Shown here: piece by piece, positions 24,785 through 34,837 of the stretch
Numbering within the stretch: the stretch's first letter is position 1
Layout: the number at the start of each line of letters is the position of its first letter
DNA from: Desulfobacula sp.
Lineage (GTDB): Bacteria > Desulfobacterota > Desulfobacteria > Desulfobacterales > Desulfobacteraceae
Direction: 5' to 3'
NCBI RefSeq assembly: GCF_030611305.1
Contig: NZ_JAUWQB010000026.1
Coordinates: 1-42,073 of the forward strand
DNA length: 42,073 nt
The notes under the pieces: model-generated
The model's input: only the letters and a program-made list of their open reading frames with translations
Database searches by the model: none
What the model was told of the DNA's origin: nothing
Program-made: the position numbers and the translations under genes

Positions 24785-25930
24785 ATGGAACATATTCAAT
24801 TAAAAAGTGAAACTCCCGATGCGATGGAAGCGATTGCAGGTGGAATAGCCCATGATTTTAATAACCTTTTAGCTGTAATTAAAGACAAAACATCGCTGAT
24901 GAAGAATAGCATAAAACCTTCTGATCCGCTTTATCAACACATCATAGAAATCATCCAATGCATTGATAAAGGATCTGAAATTGCAAACCAGTTACTTGGT
25001 TTTGCAAAAGTTGATGAGTATTCTACCAGCTTCATTGATGTAAACCGGCTGGTTCGAAAAGTAGTGGAAAACCTTGATCTTAATGGAAAAAGCATTGTTT
25101 TGGATGTGGAACTTGACTCAAAACCCCTGATCGTTGAAGCAGATTCTGATAAAATCACCCAGGTTTTTATAAGTATTGTCGATAATGCACTACAGGCCAT
25201 GCCAAAACGCGGAAAACTTTCCGTTGTCACTGAATCTGCCGCTATTTTAAATGGAAGCGCAGGTTCTTATGGGTTAAACACTGGATTTTTCGTAAAAATC
25301 ACCATAACAGATACCGGTATCGGTATGGAAAAAGATGTGTTGGAGAATATTTTCACTCCTTTTTATTCCGCAGGCCATGAACGATATCCTGAGAAAAAGG
25401 GGCTGGGGTTAACATTTGCCAAGGGAATCATTCAGAATCATAACGGGGTCATTGATGTGTGGAGTTCTCCAAAGGCTGGATCTTCTTTTTCCATTATTTT
25501 ACCTTTAAAGGAAGCGGCAGGTAATATAGATATTCCTGTAGAAGATGAAAAGCTGGTTCTGGGGAATGAATCGGTACTTCTGGTTGATGATGAGGAAAGG
25601 ATTCTGACGATTGGACGAGAAATTTGCAAGGCGCTTGGGTATAGTGTGCTAACTGTAGCTTCCGGAGAAGAAGCAATAAGACTTTATAAAGAGAAAAAAG
25701 AAGAGATCAATCTTGTTGTTCTTGATATGATTATGCCGGAAATGAACGGACTTGAGACATTCCTGAAACTCAAGAAACTAAATCCCGATATTAAGGTGCT
25801 GATTTCAACAGGATATGCCATTGATGAAAAGGTCCAGAAAATGCTCAGACAAGGGTGCAAAGGGTATATTCTGAAGCCTTACAGTGTAATCGATTTTTCT
25901 CATAAATTAAGAGAAGCGTTAGAATTATAG
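24785..25930 (+). CDS. Soluble hybrid histidine kinase with C-terminal receiver
   Basis: Two-component sensor kinase without membrane segments or a recognisable sensor domain. From ATG at 24785 (AAGGGAAGG about eight bases upstream) it has 381 aa. The dimerisation/phospho-acceptor helix has H23 in IAGGIAHDFNNLLAVI. The ATPase domain has N box SIVDNALQAMPKRG, G1 DTGIGM, F box FTPFYS and G2 KGLGLTFAKGI. The receiver follows from about 262 with D314 in VVLDMIMPEMNG and lysine in YILKPYS. The phospho-acceptor type (AHDFNN) is common in hybrid kinases that act with receivers or PAS proteins. The upstream response regulator is a possible partner. Confidence 0.93.
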   Translation: MEHIQLKSETPDAMEAIAGGIAHDFNNLLAVIKDKTSLMKNSIKPSDPLYQHIIEIIQCIDKGSEIANQLLGFAKVDEYSTSFIDVNRLVRKVVENLDLNGKSIVLDVELDSKPLIVEADSDKITQVFISIVDNALQAMPKRGKLSVVTESAAILNGSAGSYGLNTGFFVKITITDTGIGMEKDVLENIFTPFYSAGHERYPEKKGLGLTFAKGIIQNHNGVIDVWSSPKAGSSFSIILPLKEAAGNIDIPVEDEKLVLGNESVLLVDDEERILTIGREICKALGYSVLTVASGEEAIRLYKEKKEEINLVVLDMIMPEMNGLETFLKLKKLNPDIKVLISTGYAIDEKVQKMLRQGCKGYILKPYSVIDFSHKLREALEL

Positions 25931-25943
25931 ATTGTCTAAAATC

Positions 25944-25977
25944 CTTGCAAACAGCTATTCTAAAAGCTGTTTGCAAG
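25944..25977. terminator. Convergent terminator between histidine kinase and aspS
   Basis: Perfect 13-bp stem CTTGCAAACAGCT (25944-25956) / AGCTGTTTGCAAG (25965-25977), loop of eight, between two converging genes. Confidence 0.7.
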
Positions 25978-26009
25978 TCTTGTCTTTCAAACGTACTCAA
26001 TCCTTGACA

Positions 26010-27797
26010 TTATTCTTTTATTTTGGATACTTTAATTGCAAGTTCCTGAAGCTGTGCTGTTGATGCTTTTGACGGCGCTTCCGTCAGAAGGCAGGTTGCT
26101 TTTTGTGTTTTTGGAAAGGCAATGACATTTCTGATGGAGTCTTCTTTGCACAACAGCATCATCAGGCGGTCGAGCCCGAATGCGATTCCTCCATGAGGTG
26201 GTGCTCCGGATGTCAGGGCATTTAAAAGAAACCCGAACTTTTCATTGGCCTCGTTTTCATCAATTCCAAGACAATCTAATACTTTTGACTGAAGTTTGGC
26301 AGAATGGATACGTATACTTCCGCCGCCGATTTCAATTCCGTTCAACACCAGGTCATAGGCCCTTGATTTAACCGCAAGAGGATTGGAAGAAAGTTTTTCA
26401 ATGTCTTCCTCAAGGGGTGCGGTGAATGGATGGTGCAGGGCTTGATAACGTTTTTCTGTTTCATCATAATCCAGCAATGGAAATTGGGTCACCCAGGTAA
26501 ATTCATAGATATCATCAGAAATCAGTTCAAGTCGTCTTGCCAGTTCATTCCTTAACTGGCCAAGGGCTTCGTTTGTGATTTTCGGCTGGTCTGCCACAAA
26601 GAAAACAATATCTCCGGGTTCAAGGTCCAGTCGTTTTCTTAAGGCATCTTTTTCTTCATCGGTAAAAAACTTGGCAATGGGAGACTGCCATGCATCTTCT
26701 TTGATCTTTATCCAGGCGAGCCCCTTTGCTTTATATACAGCAGCAAAATCAGTCAGCTCGTCAATCTGTTTTCTGGTAAAGCTCGCGCATCCTTTTGCAT
26801 TAATGGCTTTAACAAGGCCGCCATTTTTTACCACGTTTGCAAACACTTTGAATCCGGCATCTTTTACAATATCGGAGATATCACATAATTCCAGGCCAAA
26901 TCGCAAGTCCGGCCGGTCCAGACCAAATCTTGTCATGGCATCGTCATAGGTGATCTTTGGGAAGGGTGTGACAAGGTCCATATCCAGCACTTTTTTGAAA
27001 ATGGCAACGATCATGCCCTCGGCCATCTCCATAATCTGTTTTTCATCAACAAAAGAAAGCTCCATGTCGATCTGGGTGAATTCGGGCTGCCGGTCCGCTC
27101 TTAAATCTTCATCCCTGAAACATTTGACAATTTGATAATACTTGTCAAAACCTGCGATCATCAATAATTGTTTGAAAAGCTGAGGAGACTGGGGCAACGC
27201 ATAAAAGTCCCCCTGGTTGACCCGGGACGGAACCAGGTAATCCCTTGCACCCTCAGGTGTACTTTTGGTCAAAAAAGGTGTTTCAATATCCACAAACCCG
27301 TTATTGTCAAGATAGTTCCTGACAGCTATAGTGGCCTTATGTCTTGCCAGAATATTATTTTTCAGCTGGGGTCGTCTTAAATCCAGATATCTGTATTGCA
27401 ACCGAATGGATTCCGATGCTTCGATCCGGTCGTCAATCGGGAATGCCGGAGTTTCGGCCCTGGAAAAAATGCTCAGTTCATCTATCAATACTTCAATGGC
27501 ACCGGTTTTCATGTTCGGGTTGAGCATATCATAGGGTCTTGCAATGACTTTTCCTTTTACACCAATGACATATTCGTTTCTGATTTCCTGGGCTTTTTTA
27601 TGAACCGCTTTTGAATTTTCCGGGTTAAAAACAATCTGGGTGATACCTTCTTTGTCCCTTAAATCAATAAATATTACCCCTCCATGGTCACGGCGGTGCT
27701 GAACCCAGCCCATTAAAACAACTTCCTTATTGATATCAGTGTCCCTTAATTGGCAACAATGATGTGTTCTTTTTAAATCTCCTAGTAAATCAGTCAC
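26010..27797 (-). CDS. aspS: Aspartyl-tRNA synthetase
   Basis: Class II synthetase charging tRNA-Asp (or both tRNA-Asp and tRNA-Asn, which cannot be told here). The 595 residues are the bacterial type: N-terminal OB-fold anticodon domain (MGWVQHRRDHGGVIFIDLRDKEG), motif 2 FRDEDLRADRQPEFTQIDMELSF, the bacterial GAD insertion domain, and motif 3 GIAFGLDRLMMLL near the C-terminus. The start codon is GTG. It lies 17 bases after hisS and is probably co-transcribed with it. Confidence 0.97.
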   Translation of the reverse strand: MTDLLGDLKRTHHCCQLRDTDINKEVVLMGWVQHRRDHGGVIFIDLRDKEGITQIVFNPENSKAVHKKAQEIRNEYVIGVKGKVIARPYDMLNPNMKTGAIEVLIDELSIFSRAETPAFPIDDRIEASESIRLQYRYLDLRRPQLKNNILARHKATIAVRNYLDNNGFVDIETPFLTKSTPEGARDYLVPSRVNQGDFYALPQSPQLFKQLLMIAGFDKYYQIVKCFRDEDLRADRQPEFTQIDMELSFVDEKQIMEMAEGMIVAIFKKVLDMDLVTPFPKITYDDAMTRFGLDRPDLRFGLELCDISDIVKDAGFKVFANVVKNGGLVKAINAKGCASFTRKQIDELTDFAAVYKAKGLAWIKIKEDAWQSPIAKFFTDEEKDALRKRLDLEPGDIVFFVADQPKITNEALGQLRNELARRLELISDDIYEFTWVTQFPLLDYDETEKRYQALHHPFTAPLEEDIEKLSSNPLAVKSRAYDLVLNGIEIGGGSIRIHSAKLQSKVLDCLGIDENEANEKFGFLLNALTSGAPPHGGIAFGLDRLMMLLCKEDSIRNVIAFPKTQKATCLLTEAPSKASTAQLQELAIKVSKIKE

Positions 27798-27814
27798 GTA
27801 GTGTTTCCTCTATA

Positions 27815-29071
27815 TTATTTTTTAATTATCTTGATCAGTTCAGGAATCAGGGTTTCTATGGCGAGAGATACCTGTTCTTTGGTATTCATGTTTCGTAATA
27901 CAATGGCATTTTCGACCAGCTCATTTTCACCGGCAATCAATACATATTGGGCACCTAGTTTGTTTGCCCGTTTCATAAGGGATTTCAGGCTTTTTCCCCT
28001 GAAATCAATCTCTGTGCGAATGTCGGCCTGGTTCAGCTCACAGGACCAGTGATATCCTTTTTCCATGGCCGCATCACCTAAAGAAATGATAAACAGATCA
28101 AGGGAGAGGGCTTCCGATGTTTTATTAGTCTGTTCCATTACCTCCACCAGTCGGTCAAAGCCAATGGCAAACCCTATCGCGGGTGTTTGGGGGCCGCCCA
28201 GTTCTTTGACAAGGCCGTCATATCGCCCGCCGCCGGCAACTGCACTTTGTGCGCCAAGATAAGTGGTCTGAATTTCCCAGGCAGTCCGGGTATAGTAATC
28301 CAGGCCGCGCACCAGGGATTTGTCCACAATAAAATCAATGCCTTGTTTTTCAAGGGTTGTTTTTACTATATTAAAATGGTCTGAACAGTCATTGCAGAGG
28401 TAGTCCAGGGTTGCAGGGGCATCGGCAAGCGCTTTTCTACAACCTGCTATTTTACAGTCAATGATTCTTAAGGGGTTTTTATCCATCCTTCTTAAGCAGT
28501 TTTCACAAAGCCTGTCTTTTTTTGATTCAATAAAATTCAAAAGTGCTTTTTGAAAGGATGGCCTGCATTCAGGGCATCCAAGGGAATTTATATGTGCTGA
28601 AAGCCCGGTCAGTCCAAGACGTTTAAATAATTCGTTTAACAGAAAAATCAATTCACTGTCAACATAGGCAGATTCCACCCCCAATATTTCTGCATCAATT
28701 TGATAGAATTGACGGTATCTTCCTTTTTGGGGCCTTTCACGTCTGAACATGGGGCCGATCATGTAAAATTTTCTGACAGGGTCTATTGCATACATTTTAT
28801 GCTGGATGTAAGACCTGACAATAGAAGCTGTGGCTTCCGGCCTTAAGGTCAGTTTGTCCCCCTTCCGATCCTCAAAGGTATACATCTCTTTTTCAACAAT
28901 ATCGGTTACTTCTCCGATACTTCTGGCAAAAAGTTCTGTTTTTTCCAGGATGGGAATCCGGATTTCTTTAAACCCAAATGCTTCAAATAAATGTGTTACC
29001 TCTTTCTCTACTTTCTGCCAGAGGGGAATATGCTTCGGCAGTATATCTCTAAACCCTCGTATGGTCTGCAT
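27815..29071 (-). CDS. hisS: Histidyl-tRNA synthetase
   Basis: Class II synthetase charging tRNA-His. The 418 residues start with the typical IRGFRDILPKHIPLWQKVE. Motif 2 is MFRRERPQKGRYRQFYQIDAEILG, and the histidine-specific signatures LVRGLDYYTRTAWEI and GGGRYDGLVKELGG are present, followed by the C-terminal anticodon domain. A zinc-like cysteine set (CPEC, CENC and later CNDC) lies in the insertion domain near 165-230. It begins the hisS-aspS pair; hisD ends 107 bases upstream. Confidence 0.97.
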   Translation of the reverse strand: MQTIRGFRDILPKHIPLWQKVEKEVTHLFEAFGFKEIRIPILEKTELFARSIGEVTDIVEKEMYTFEDRKGDKLTLRPEATASIVRSYIQHKMYAIDPVRKFYMIGPMFRRERPQKGRYRQFYQIDAEILGVESAYVDSELIFLLNELFKRLGLTGLSAHINSLGCPECRPSFQKALLNFIESKKDRLCENCLRRMDKNPLRIIDCKIAGCRKALADAPATLDYLCNDCSDHFNIVKTTLEKQGIDFIVDKSLVRGLDYYTRTAWEIQTTYLGAQSAVAGGGRYDGLVKELGGPQTPAIGFAIGFDRLVEVMEQTNKTSEALSLDLFIISLGDAAMEKGYHWSCELNQADIRTEIDFRGKSLKSLMKRANKLGAQYVLIAGENELVENAIVLRNMNTKEQVSLAIETLIPELIKIIKK

Positions 29072-29178
29072 TATTTTTTCTTTTACCTAAAAATTATTAT
29101 CAAAATTTAAAACAACCGTTATTTATAGATTAAAATCAGGGTGTTAGTCAATACGTAAAATGATGTTTCAATAAATTG

Positions 29179-30474
29179 TTATTTTCTGATTTTAACCGAG
29201 TTAGCATGGGCAGTCAGCCCTTCGGTTTCAGCCAGTCGGATCACATCGTCGGCTTCCTTTTTAAAGGCAGCTTTTGAATAATGAATTAAACTGGTTTTTT
29301 TTGTGAAATGCTCAACACCTAAAGCTGAAGAAAATCTTGCTGTCCCGGCAGTGGGCAGGACATGGTTGGGCCCTGCAATATAATCTCCCATGGGTTCAGG
29401 GGTGTACGGCCCTAAAAACAAGGCGCCGGCATTCTGTATTTGGTTGATATAATCAAAGGGCTCTTTGACAATCAGCTCAAGATGCTCAGGTGCAAGACGG
29501 TTTGAAAGTTCGATTCCGGTTTCAATGTCCGGGACCAGCATAATGGCACCGAACTTTTCAATGGATTTCTTTGCAATATTTTTTCTGGATAGTTTTTCAA
29601 TCTGGTTTTCAATGGCGGCAACTGTATTTTTGGCAAGGCTTGGTGAATCTGTCACAAGTATGGAAGAGGCCATGGCATCGTGTTCAGCCTGGGAAAGAAG
29701 GTCTGCTGCCAGAAATTGAGGGTTTGCGTGTTTATCGGCAATGATAAGTATTTCGCTGGGGCCTGCAATCATGTCAATTCCTACTATGCCGACAACAATT
29801 TTTTTAGCAAGCGTCACATAGATATTTCCAGGACCAACAATCACATCTGCTTTTGGGACGGTTTGGGTTCCATAGGCCAAGGCACCTATTGCCCAGGCAC
29901 TTCCAGCTTTAAAAACTGAAGTAATTCCAATCCTTTGGGCTGCAGCAAGAATATATGGGTTGATTTCACCGTTTTCCATGGGCGGGGTCATAAGATTAAT
30001 GGATGGAACACCAGCTATTTTTGCAGGAATTCCTCCCATTAATACAGATGACACCAAAGGGGTTTTCCCTCCCTTTGCTCCTGGCGCATAAACACCTGCA
30101 GTACTCACTGGTTTGACAAGTTGTCCCACCATGACACCGTTTCTGGGTGTATCAATCCAGGAGTTTTCTTTCTGTTTTGAATGAAAATATTCAATTTGAT
30201 TGACAGATCGGTCTATGGCTTTTAAAAATGATGTATCAACGTTTTTTAATGCAATTTCAAACTCTTTTTGGGTCACTTTTAAAGAATCAATGGTGACTTT
30301 TTTTGAATCAAATTTCTTGGTGTATTCAACAAGGGCTTCATCCCCCCGTGTTTTTACATCTTCAAGATAGGCTTCAACCCTCTCATAATCCTGTTTTGAG
30401 AATCCCAAGCCTCGTTCTATGGTATCTTTTACTCTTTTTTCTGCACTCTTGGAAGGATATTGATATATTTTCAT
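29179..30474 (-). CDS. hisD: Histidinol dehydrogenase
   Basis: Last two steps of histidine biosynthesis: L-histidinol to histidine with two NAD. From ATG at 30474 (MKIYQYPSKS) it has 431 aa, the family length. The family signature is intact: the AGPSEILIIADKHANPQFLAADLLSQAEHD region with the zinc and catalytic residues, and LAPEHLEL with GPNHVLPTAGTARF. The open frame extends six codons further to a TTG at 30492, which I consider less likely. It lies upstream of hisS without other his genes nearby. Confidence 0.96.
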   Translation of the reverse strand: MKIYQYPSKSAEKRVKDTIERGLGFSKQDYERVEAYLEDVKTRGDEALVEYTKKFDSKKVTIDSLKVTQKEFEIALKNVDTSFLKAIDRSVNQIEYFHSKQKENSWIDTPRNGVMVGQLVKPVSTAGVYAPGAKGGKTPLVSSVLMGGIPAKIAGVPSINLMTPPMENGEINPYILAAAQRIGITSVFKAGSAWAIGALAYGTQTVPKADVIVGPGNIYVTLAKKIVVGIVGIDMIAGPSEILIIADKHANPQFLAADLLSQAEHDAMASSILVTDSPSLAKNTVAAIENQIEKLSRKNIAKKSIEKFGAIMLVPDIETGIELSNRLAPEHLELIVKEPFDYINQIQNAGALFLGPYTPEPMGDYIAGPNHVLPTAGTARFSSALGVEHFTKKTSLIHYSKAAFKKEADDVIRLAETEGLTAHANSVKIRK

Positions 30475-30602
30475 TCTTTTTATTATTCCCAAAAAAATAT
30501 GGTTTATATTGTGGTGATTATGTGGTCTTTAAATACCGATAAATTTCAGACATATATAAAAGCTTTGGCTCTTTTTATAGCAAAAGAAAATCTATAAATC
30601 CA

Positions 30603-31772
30603 TCAAATAAATTTGAACAGGGTTATTTCAGGAAAAGTTCCAAGCCTTAACGGCGGCCCCCAGTATCCGGTACCCTGGCTGACATAAAGCTGTGTGTTTT
30701 GATATTGGTATAACCCTTTCACAAACGGGTGTTTAAGCCTGATAAAATAATCAAACGGGAAATACTGACCGCCATGGGTGTGACCGGATAACTGTAAATC
30801 GAACCCTGCCTGTGAGGCCCTGTAAATACTTTTGGGATGATGGGCGCAGAGCAGTTTGAAACTCTTTTCAGGGCATCCTTGAATGGCTTTTTCGGGGCTT
30901 GATTGATGATCCTGGAAAAAAGTTCCGGCCCTGATATCCGTCACGCCTGAAAGGGTTAAAAGTCCGTTGTTATATTCGATAACCCGGTGTTCATTGATGA
31001 GCGGCTCAAACCCTAACATCTTTACTTCACGAATCCATCTTTTTGCACCGGAATAATATTCATGGTTGCCTGTGACAAAATATTTTCCAAGGGGTGCATA
31101 AAGATCCATCAAAGGGGAAACATCAAGGGCAAGGTCCTGCGGAGACCCGTCTGCAAGATCTCCTGTGAAAACAATAAGATCGGCTTTCAGGGTGTTGATT
31201 GTATCGCAGGCGCGCTTAACATAATCGTATTTGATGGTAGAGCCCACATGAAGATCTGTAAACTGAACAATTTTGAGCCCCTTTAAGTCTTTGAGGTTTT
31301 CTTTTAATTTAATATCAATTTGGACAGCCTTTGGATCCTGTAGGGCGGTGGCATATCCAAAGGCAGTGGTGGATGTGCTCAAAGCAGTGATTGTTAAACC
31401 TGATGCCTTAAAGAGAAAAATTCTTCTTTCCGGATTAAAAAAGGGCAGTTTTTCTGATTTTATAAAGAGTTGTTTTGTTTTTAATATCATCAGAGAAGGT
31501 ATGATCAGAAGATCGCGGAAAAAGGCAAGGCAAAAAAGGTAACTGACAAGGCCAAGTGATGTATATCCGATCCAGGCTAGGCCCGTTGAAATACCGGGAA
31601 AAATAAAGTTGACCCGTAAATAAATATGCACCATCAAAGAGATAAGGGAAAGGAAAAAGATACCCCAACAGTATAGTGCAGCCCGTTTTTTCAGAAGAGA
31701 CGGGATTAACCTAAAACCGGTGTAAAGGTAAATGATAAAAAGAAAGCTGGTGAAAATAAAAAAGAAGGTCAT
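30603..31772 (-). CDS. Membrane-anchored metallophosphoesterase (YkuE/YaeI type)
   Basis: Calcineurin-like phosphoesterase on the membrane. The first 100 residues hold about three hydrophobic helices. Near 116 comes a twin-arginine-like RRIFLFKASGLTITALSTST stretch, then the metallophosphatase domain from about 165 with all metal motifs: FTDLHVG, FTGDLADG, TGNHEYYSGA, CAHHPKS and LSGHTHGGQY. The catalytic domain probably faces the periplasm. Relatives act on lipid pyrophosphates or phosphodiesters; the substrate here is unknown. It is separated from the AOR gene by a strong terminator. Confidence 0.88.
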   Translation of the reverse strand: MTFFFIFTSFLFIIYLYTGFRLIPSLLKKRAALYCWGIFFLSLISLMVHIYLRVNFIFPGISTGLAWIGYTSLGLVSYLFCLAFFRDLLIIPSLMILKTKQLFIKSEKLPFFNPERRIFLFKASGLTITALSTSTTAFGYATALQDPKAVQIDIKLKENLKDLKGLKIVQFTDLHVGSTIKYDYVKRACDTINTLKADLIVFTGDLADGSPQDLALDVSPLMDLYAPLGKYFVTGNHEYYSGAKRWIREVKMLGFEPLINEHRVIEYNNGLLTLSGVTDIRAGTFFQDHQSSPEKAIQGCPEKSFKLLCAHHPKSIYRASQAGFDLQLSGHTHGGQYFPFDYFIRLKHPFVKGLYQYQNTQLYVSQGTGYWGPPLRLGTFPEITLFKFI

Positions 31773-31812
31773 TTGGTTATCTTAAATATTGGCAGATTAA
31801 GTTACAATTGAA

Positions 31813-31843
31813 AAAATAAGGGCAGAAGTACTGCCCTTATTTT
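31813..31843 (-). terminator. Terminator downstream of the AOR gene
   Basis: Perfect 13-bp stem AAAATAAGGGCAG (31813-31825) / CTGCCCTTATTTT (31831-31843) with five-base loop; on the minus strand it is followed by a T-run. It lies 28 bases after the AOR stop. Confidence 0.8.
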
Positions 31844-31870
31844 TGATCAAACGCTATTTAAACTTACGGT

Positions 31871-33598
31871 TTAAAATTTAAGCGTTTCTGACAATTCCTC
31901 GAGAGTAAAATCCCACGTTGTATTATGAGGAGGAAATGTTTCATTAAACATCTCCGGAAGCTGGTCATCAATTTCTGTGAACCCGGCTTTCCTGTTAAAT
32001 TCCTTTTCATTGTTCAGGATGGATTTTCCAAGGGCAACAATATCATTTGGTGTGAGCGTCAGTCCATATCTTGCGTTAAGCATGTCTACAATGGTTGGAA
32101 CCCCGTCTTCATCGTCAAGTATGGCAAAGGCAATAAACAGACAAAGTCCTGCTGCATCAATGGCTGCTGTGGCAACCTGAAGGTTCTGGGAAAGCTCAAT
32201 ATTTCCTTCTTTTTTGCAAGGGTCGATGGTTCCGCCAACACTCAAAATATTAGCAGTCACACCGTAACCTGCCGTATGATCAGCCCCCATGGGAGTTGTG
32301 GCATAGGTCACCCCAACGCCTTTACAGGATCTTGGATCATAGGCAGGAAGGGCCTGCTTTTTGACTACAGGTATCCTGTCCACACCAAGGGCCTCGCCAG
32401 TGAACACAGAGCCATTTCCAATGATTTTTCCTTCAGGAGCAAAATCACCAACTTTTGACAGAAGATCTATGGCAGCCTTGCCATCTCCCCAGGGAATCAT
32501 GCCGCCTTCCATGGCAATACCTATAGCGACACCCATTTCAATGGTATCAAGGCCGAAATCATCACACAGCCTGTCCAGCATGGCAATATCATCCAGTTCC
32601 TTGATGGTGGTATGGGCACCAAAGGCCCAGATGGTTTCATATTCAAACCCGGATGTGAGATACTTGCCATCTTTGTCATGGTAGACATTGGAACATTTAA
32701 TCACACAACCCGGATGGCATCCTTCGGTTGTAACACCGCCTCTTTGTTCAATGAGCTCCGCCATTTTTTCGCCGCTGATATCCTGGGCATGCTCAAATCG
32801 GCCGGATCTGAAGTTTTTGGTAGGGAATGCGCCAGCTTCATTGACCAGATTTACCAGCACAGCCGTACCATAGGAAGGCAGGCCTTGTCCGGAGACGGGA
32901 TGACTTTTTAACATGTCCACCCATCTTTTGTTGGCGGCTTTAAACGCTTCCGGATCTTTAATTTCAACACGGGGGGCACCTTTGTCATCCACGACGATGG
33001 CTTTGATTTTTTTGGATCCCATGACCGCACCCAGACCCCCTCTGCCGTGGGCACGTCCCGGCCTTCCATTCAAATCGGCCTGGTTCATACTGGCCCCTTT
33101 GAGGCATTGTTCGCCTGCCTGGCCAATACTGATAACGGCAACATTTTTACCGTATTTTTGCCATAGTTTTTCCATCACTTCATAGTTACCCGCATTCGTA
33201 AGGTCTCCTGCCGGCAGAACTTCAACACTATCATTGTTAATCACAATGATGCTGAACTCATCTTCTTCCGGCTTATCTTCAAGAACCAGGGCTGCAATGC
33301 CCAGTCTTGCAAGTTTCTGGGAAGCATATCCACCGGAATTACTCTCTTTGATGCCACCTGTCAGCGGTGATTTGGCCCCGGCTGACAATCTGCCTGAATT
33401 GGCTGCGGGGGAACCGGTAAGAAGTCCCGGGGAAAAAATCAGTTTGTTTGCTTTTCCAAGCGGATGACAGGTCGCCGGCACTTCATCCAGAATCATTTTG
33501 GATGTGAGTGCCCGGCCTCCTAAACCTGCATAAGCTTCCGGTACTTCTTCAAACCCAAAGGTTTTTTCTTTTGTGTTTACCCTTAAAAGTTTTCCCAT
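31871..33598 (-). CDS. Aldehyde ferredoxin oxidoreductase family (tungsten enzyme)
   Basis: Oxidises aldehydes to acids (or the reverse) with ferredoxin, using a tungsten or molybdenum bis-pterin and one 4Fe-4S cluster, in the cytoplasm. The 575 residues have the N-terminal pterin domain (GRALTSKMILDEV, SPGLLTGSPAANSGRLSAGAKSPLTGGIKESNSGG), the GRGGLGAVMGSKKIKAI stretch at 186-201, cluster cysteines C294, C298 and C302 (GCHPGCVIKC) with the fourth probably in AAGLCLFIAFAI, and GADHTAGYG. GGAGGGG precedes ATG. No MoaD-like, ferredoxin or NADH-coupling subunit lies beside it, so it probably works as a single subunit with free ferredoxin. The substrate aldehyde is not known. Confidence 0.93.
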   Translation of the reverse strand: MGKLLRVNTKEKTFGFEEVPEAYAGLGGRALTSKMILDEVPATCHPLGKANKLIFSPGLLTGSPAANSGRLSAGAKSPLTGGIKESNSGGYASQKLARLGIAALVLEDKPEEDEFSIIVINNDSVEVLPAGDLTNAGNYEVMEKLWQKYGKNVAVISIGQAGEQCLKGASMNQADLNGRPGRAHGRGGLGAVMGSKKIKAIVVDDKGAPRVEIKDPEAFKAANKRWVDMLKSHPVSGQGLPSYGTAVLVNLVNEAGAFPTKNFRSGRFEHAQDISGEKMAELIEQRGGVTTEGCHPGCVIKCSNVYHDKDGKYLTSGFEYETIWAFGAHTTIKELDDIAMLDRLCDDFGLDTIEMGVAIGIAMEGGMIPWGDGKAAIDLLSKVGDFAPEGKIIGNGSVFTGEALGVDRIPVVKKQALPAYDPRSCKGVGVTYATTPMGADHTAGYGVTANILSVGGTIDPCKKEGNIELSQNLQVATAAIDAAGLCLFIAFAILDDEDGVPTIVDMLNARYGLTLTPNDIVALGKSILNNEKEFNRKAGFTEIDDQLPEMFNETFPPHNTTWDFTLEELSETLKF

Positions 33599-33635
33599 TT
33601 TCCCCTCCTTGACTACTTAGGTTAATAAAAAACAA

Positions 33636-34817
33636 TTATTTTCTTTTTTTTCGTCGTTTTTTTCTGCCGGGTGGCGCCATTTTTACCAGTCGGGGTTCAA
33701 ATTTTGCCACAATTTCAACAAGATCCTTTTGTTGATCCATGACAACTTCAATGTTTTTATATGCCATGGGTATTTCATCAAGTCCAGCAGAAATTAACGT
33801 CACGTCTTTTTTTTGTAAAATTTTTTGTAAATCTTTAAAACTGAATCGTTTCATGGCAGCATTTCGGCTCATTTGCCGTCCGGCCCCATGGGCGGCTGAA
33901 TTTAAAGATTCATCATTTCCAAGTCCCCTGACAATAAATCCCGGATCAGCCATGGATCCGGGGATGATACCCAAAACTCCTTTGTCAGCAGGTGTTGCCC
34001 CTTTGCGGTGGACAATCACGGAGCGTAACCCGATTTTTTCCTTCCAGGCAAAATTATGGTGATTTTCTATTGTCGCAATTGATTCTTCCCCAATAAAGCT
34101 CAACACGGCAGTGTGAATAATTTCATGGCTGGCAGATGCATATCTTCCCATAAGTTCCATGGCCTTGAAGTATTCAATACCTTCTCCTCTTTTCATGTCC
34201 AGCCAGGCAAGATTGTTTAACGGCCTGCCAAGTTCAGGATGAAGCCTTTTTGCAAGATTAGAGTAATGGTCGGCTATCCTGGCGCCTGCACCCCTGCTGC
34301 CCGAGTGGGTCAGAAACGCAATATATTCTCCTGCCGTTAGACCGATGTCATCGCGGGTTAGGCAAAGTTTACCAAATTCTGCAAAGTGGTTTCCTGAGCC
34401 GCTGGTTCCCAATTGTTTATGGGCCTTGTCTTTTAAGGATTTGACGACATGACTGAATGTCCAGTCTTCATCCATTACCCGATGCTGCCTGGGGCGGGAA
34501 AACTCTTCTCCCACACCGAATTTTGTCTGGGTTTCAAGGGCCTGTCTGAAGACCTGTTTATGGGTCTCATAATCTTTGAAAGGTATGGGCAGCACAGACA
34601 TTTTCATCCGGCAGGCTATGTCAACCCCGACGGCATACGGGATGATAACATCCTTAACCGCCAGCACACCACCGATGGGCAGCCCGTATCCCAAATGAGC
34701 ATCCGGCATCAAAGCACCTTTGATGGAGACAGGAAGGCTTACAGCATCTTCCATTTGCGATACTGCAGCAGGGTCTATATCTTTTCCCCAAATAGTATAT
34801 TTCGCCTTTTTTGTCAT
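33636..34817 (-). CDS. rtcB: RNA ligase RtcB family protein
   Basis: GTP-dependent RNA ligase that joins 2',3'-cyclic phosphate or 3'-phosphate to 5'-OH ends for RNA repair. The 393 residues retain the manganese and guanylylation residues: D66-C69 in GVDIACRM, N143-H144 in GSGNHFAEFGK, H171 in HSGSRG, H254 in ENHHNFAW and the nucleophile H310 in SAAHGAGRQMSR. A very basic tail, GRKKRRKKRK, ends the protein and could bind RNA. It is of the short bacterial class. No rtcA or rtcR is present; it ends the minus-strand series and follows hcpR by 20 bases, so the two may be transcribed together. Confidence 0.93.
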   Translation of the reverse strand: MTKKAKYTIWGKDIDPAAVSQMEDAVSLPVSIKGALMPDAHLGYGLPIGGVLAVKDVIIPYAVGVDIACRMKMSVLPIPFKDYETHKQVFRQALETQTKFGVGEEFSRPRQHRVMDEDWTFSHVVKSLKDKAHKQLGTSGSGNHFAEFGKLCLTRDDIGLTAGEYIAFLTHSGSRGAGARIADHYSNLAKRLHPELGRPLNNLAWLDMKRGEGIEYFKAMELMGRYASASHEIIHTAVLSFIGEESIATIENHHNFAWKEKIGLRSVIVHRKGATPADKGVLGIIPGSMADPGFIVRGLGNDESLNSAAHGAGRQMSRNAAMKRFSFKDLQKILQKKDVTLISAGLDEIPMAYKNIEVVMDQQKDLVEIVAKFEPRLVKMAPPGRKKRRKKRK

Positions 34818-34837
34818 ATATTTGGTGCTTTTTTAAC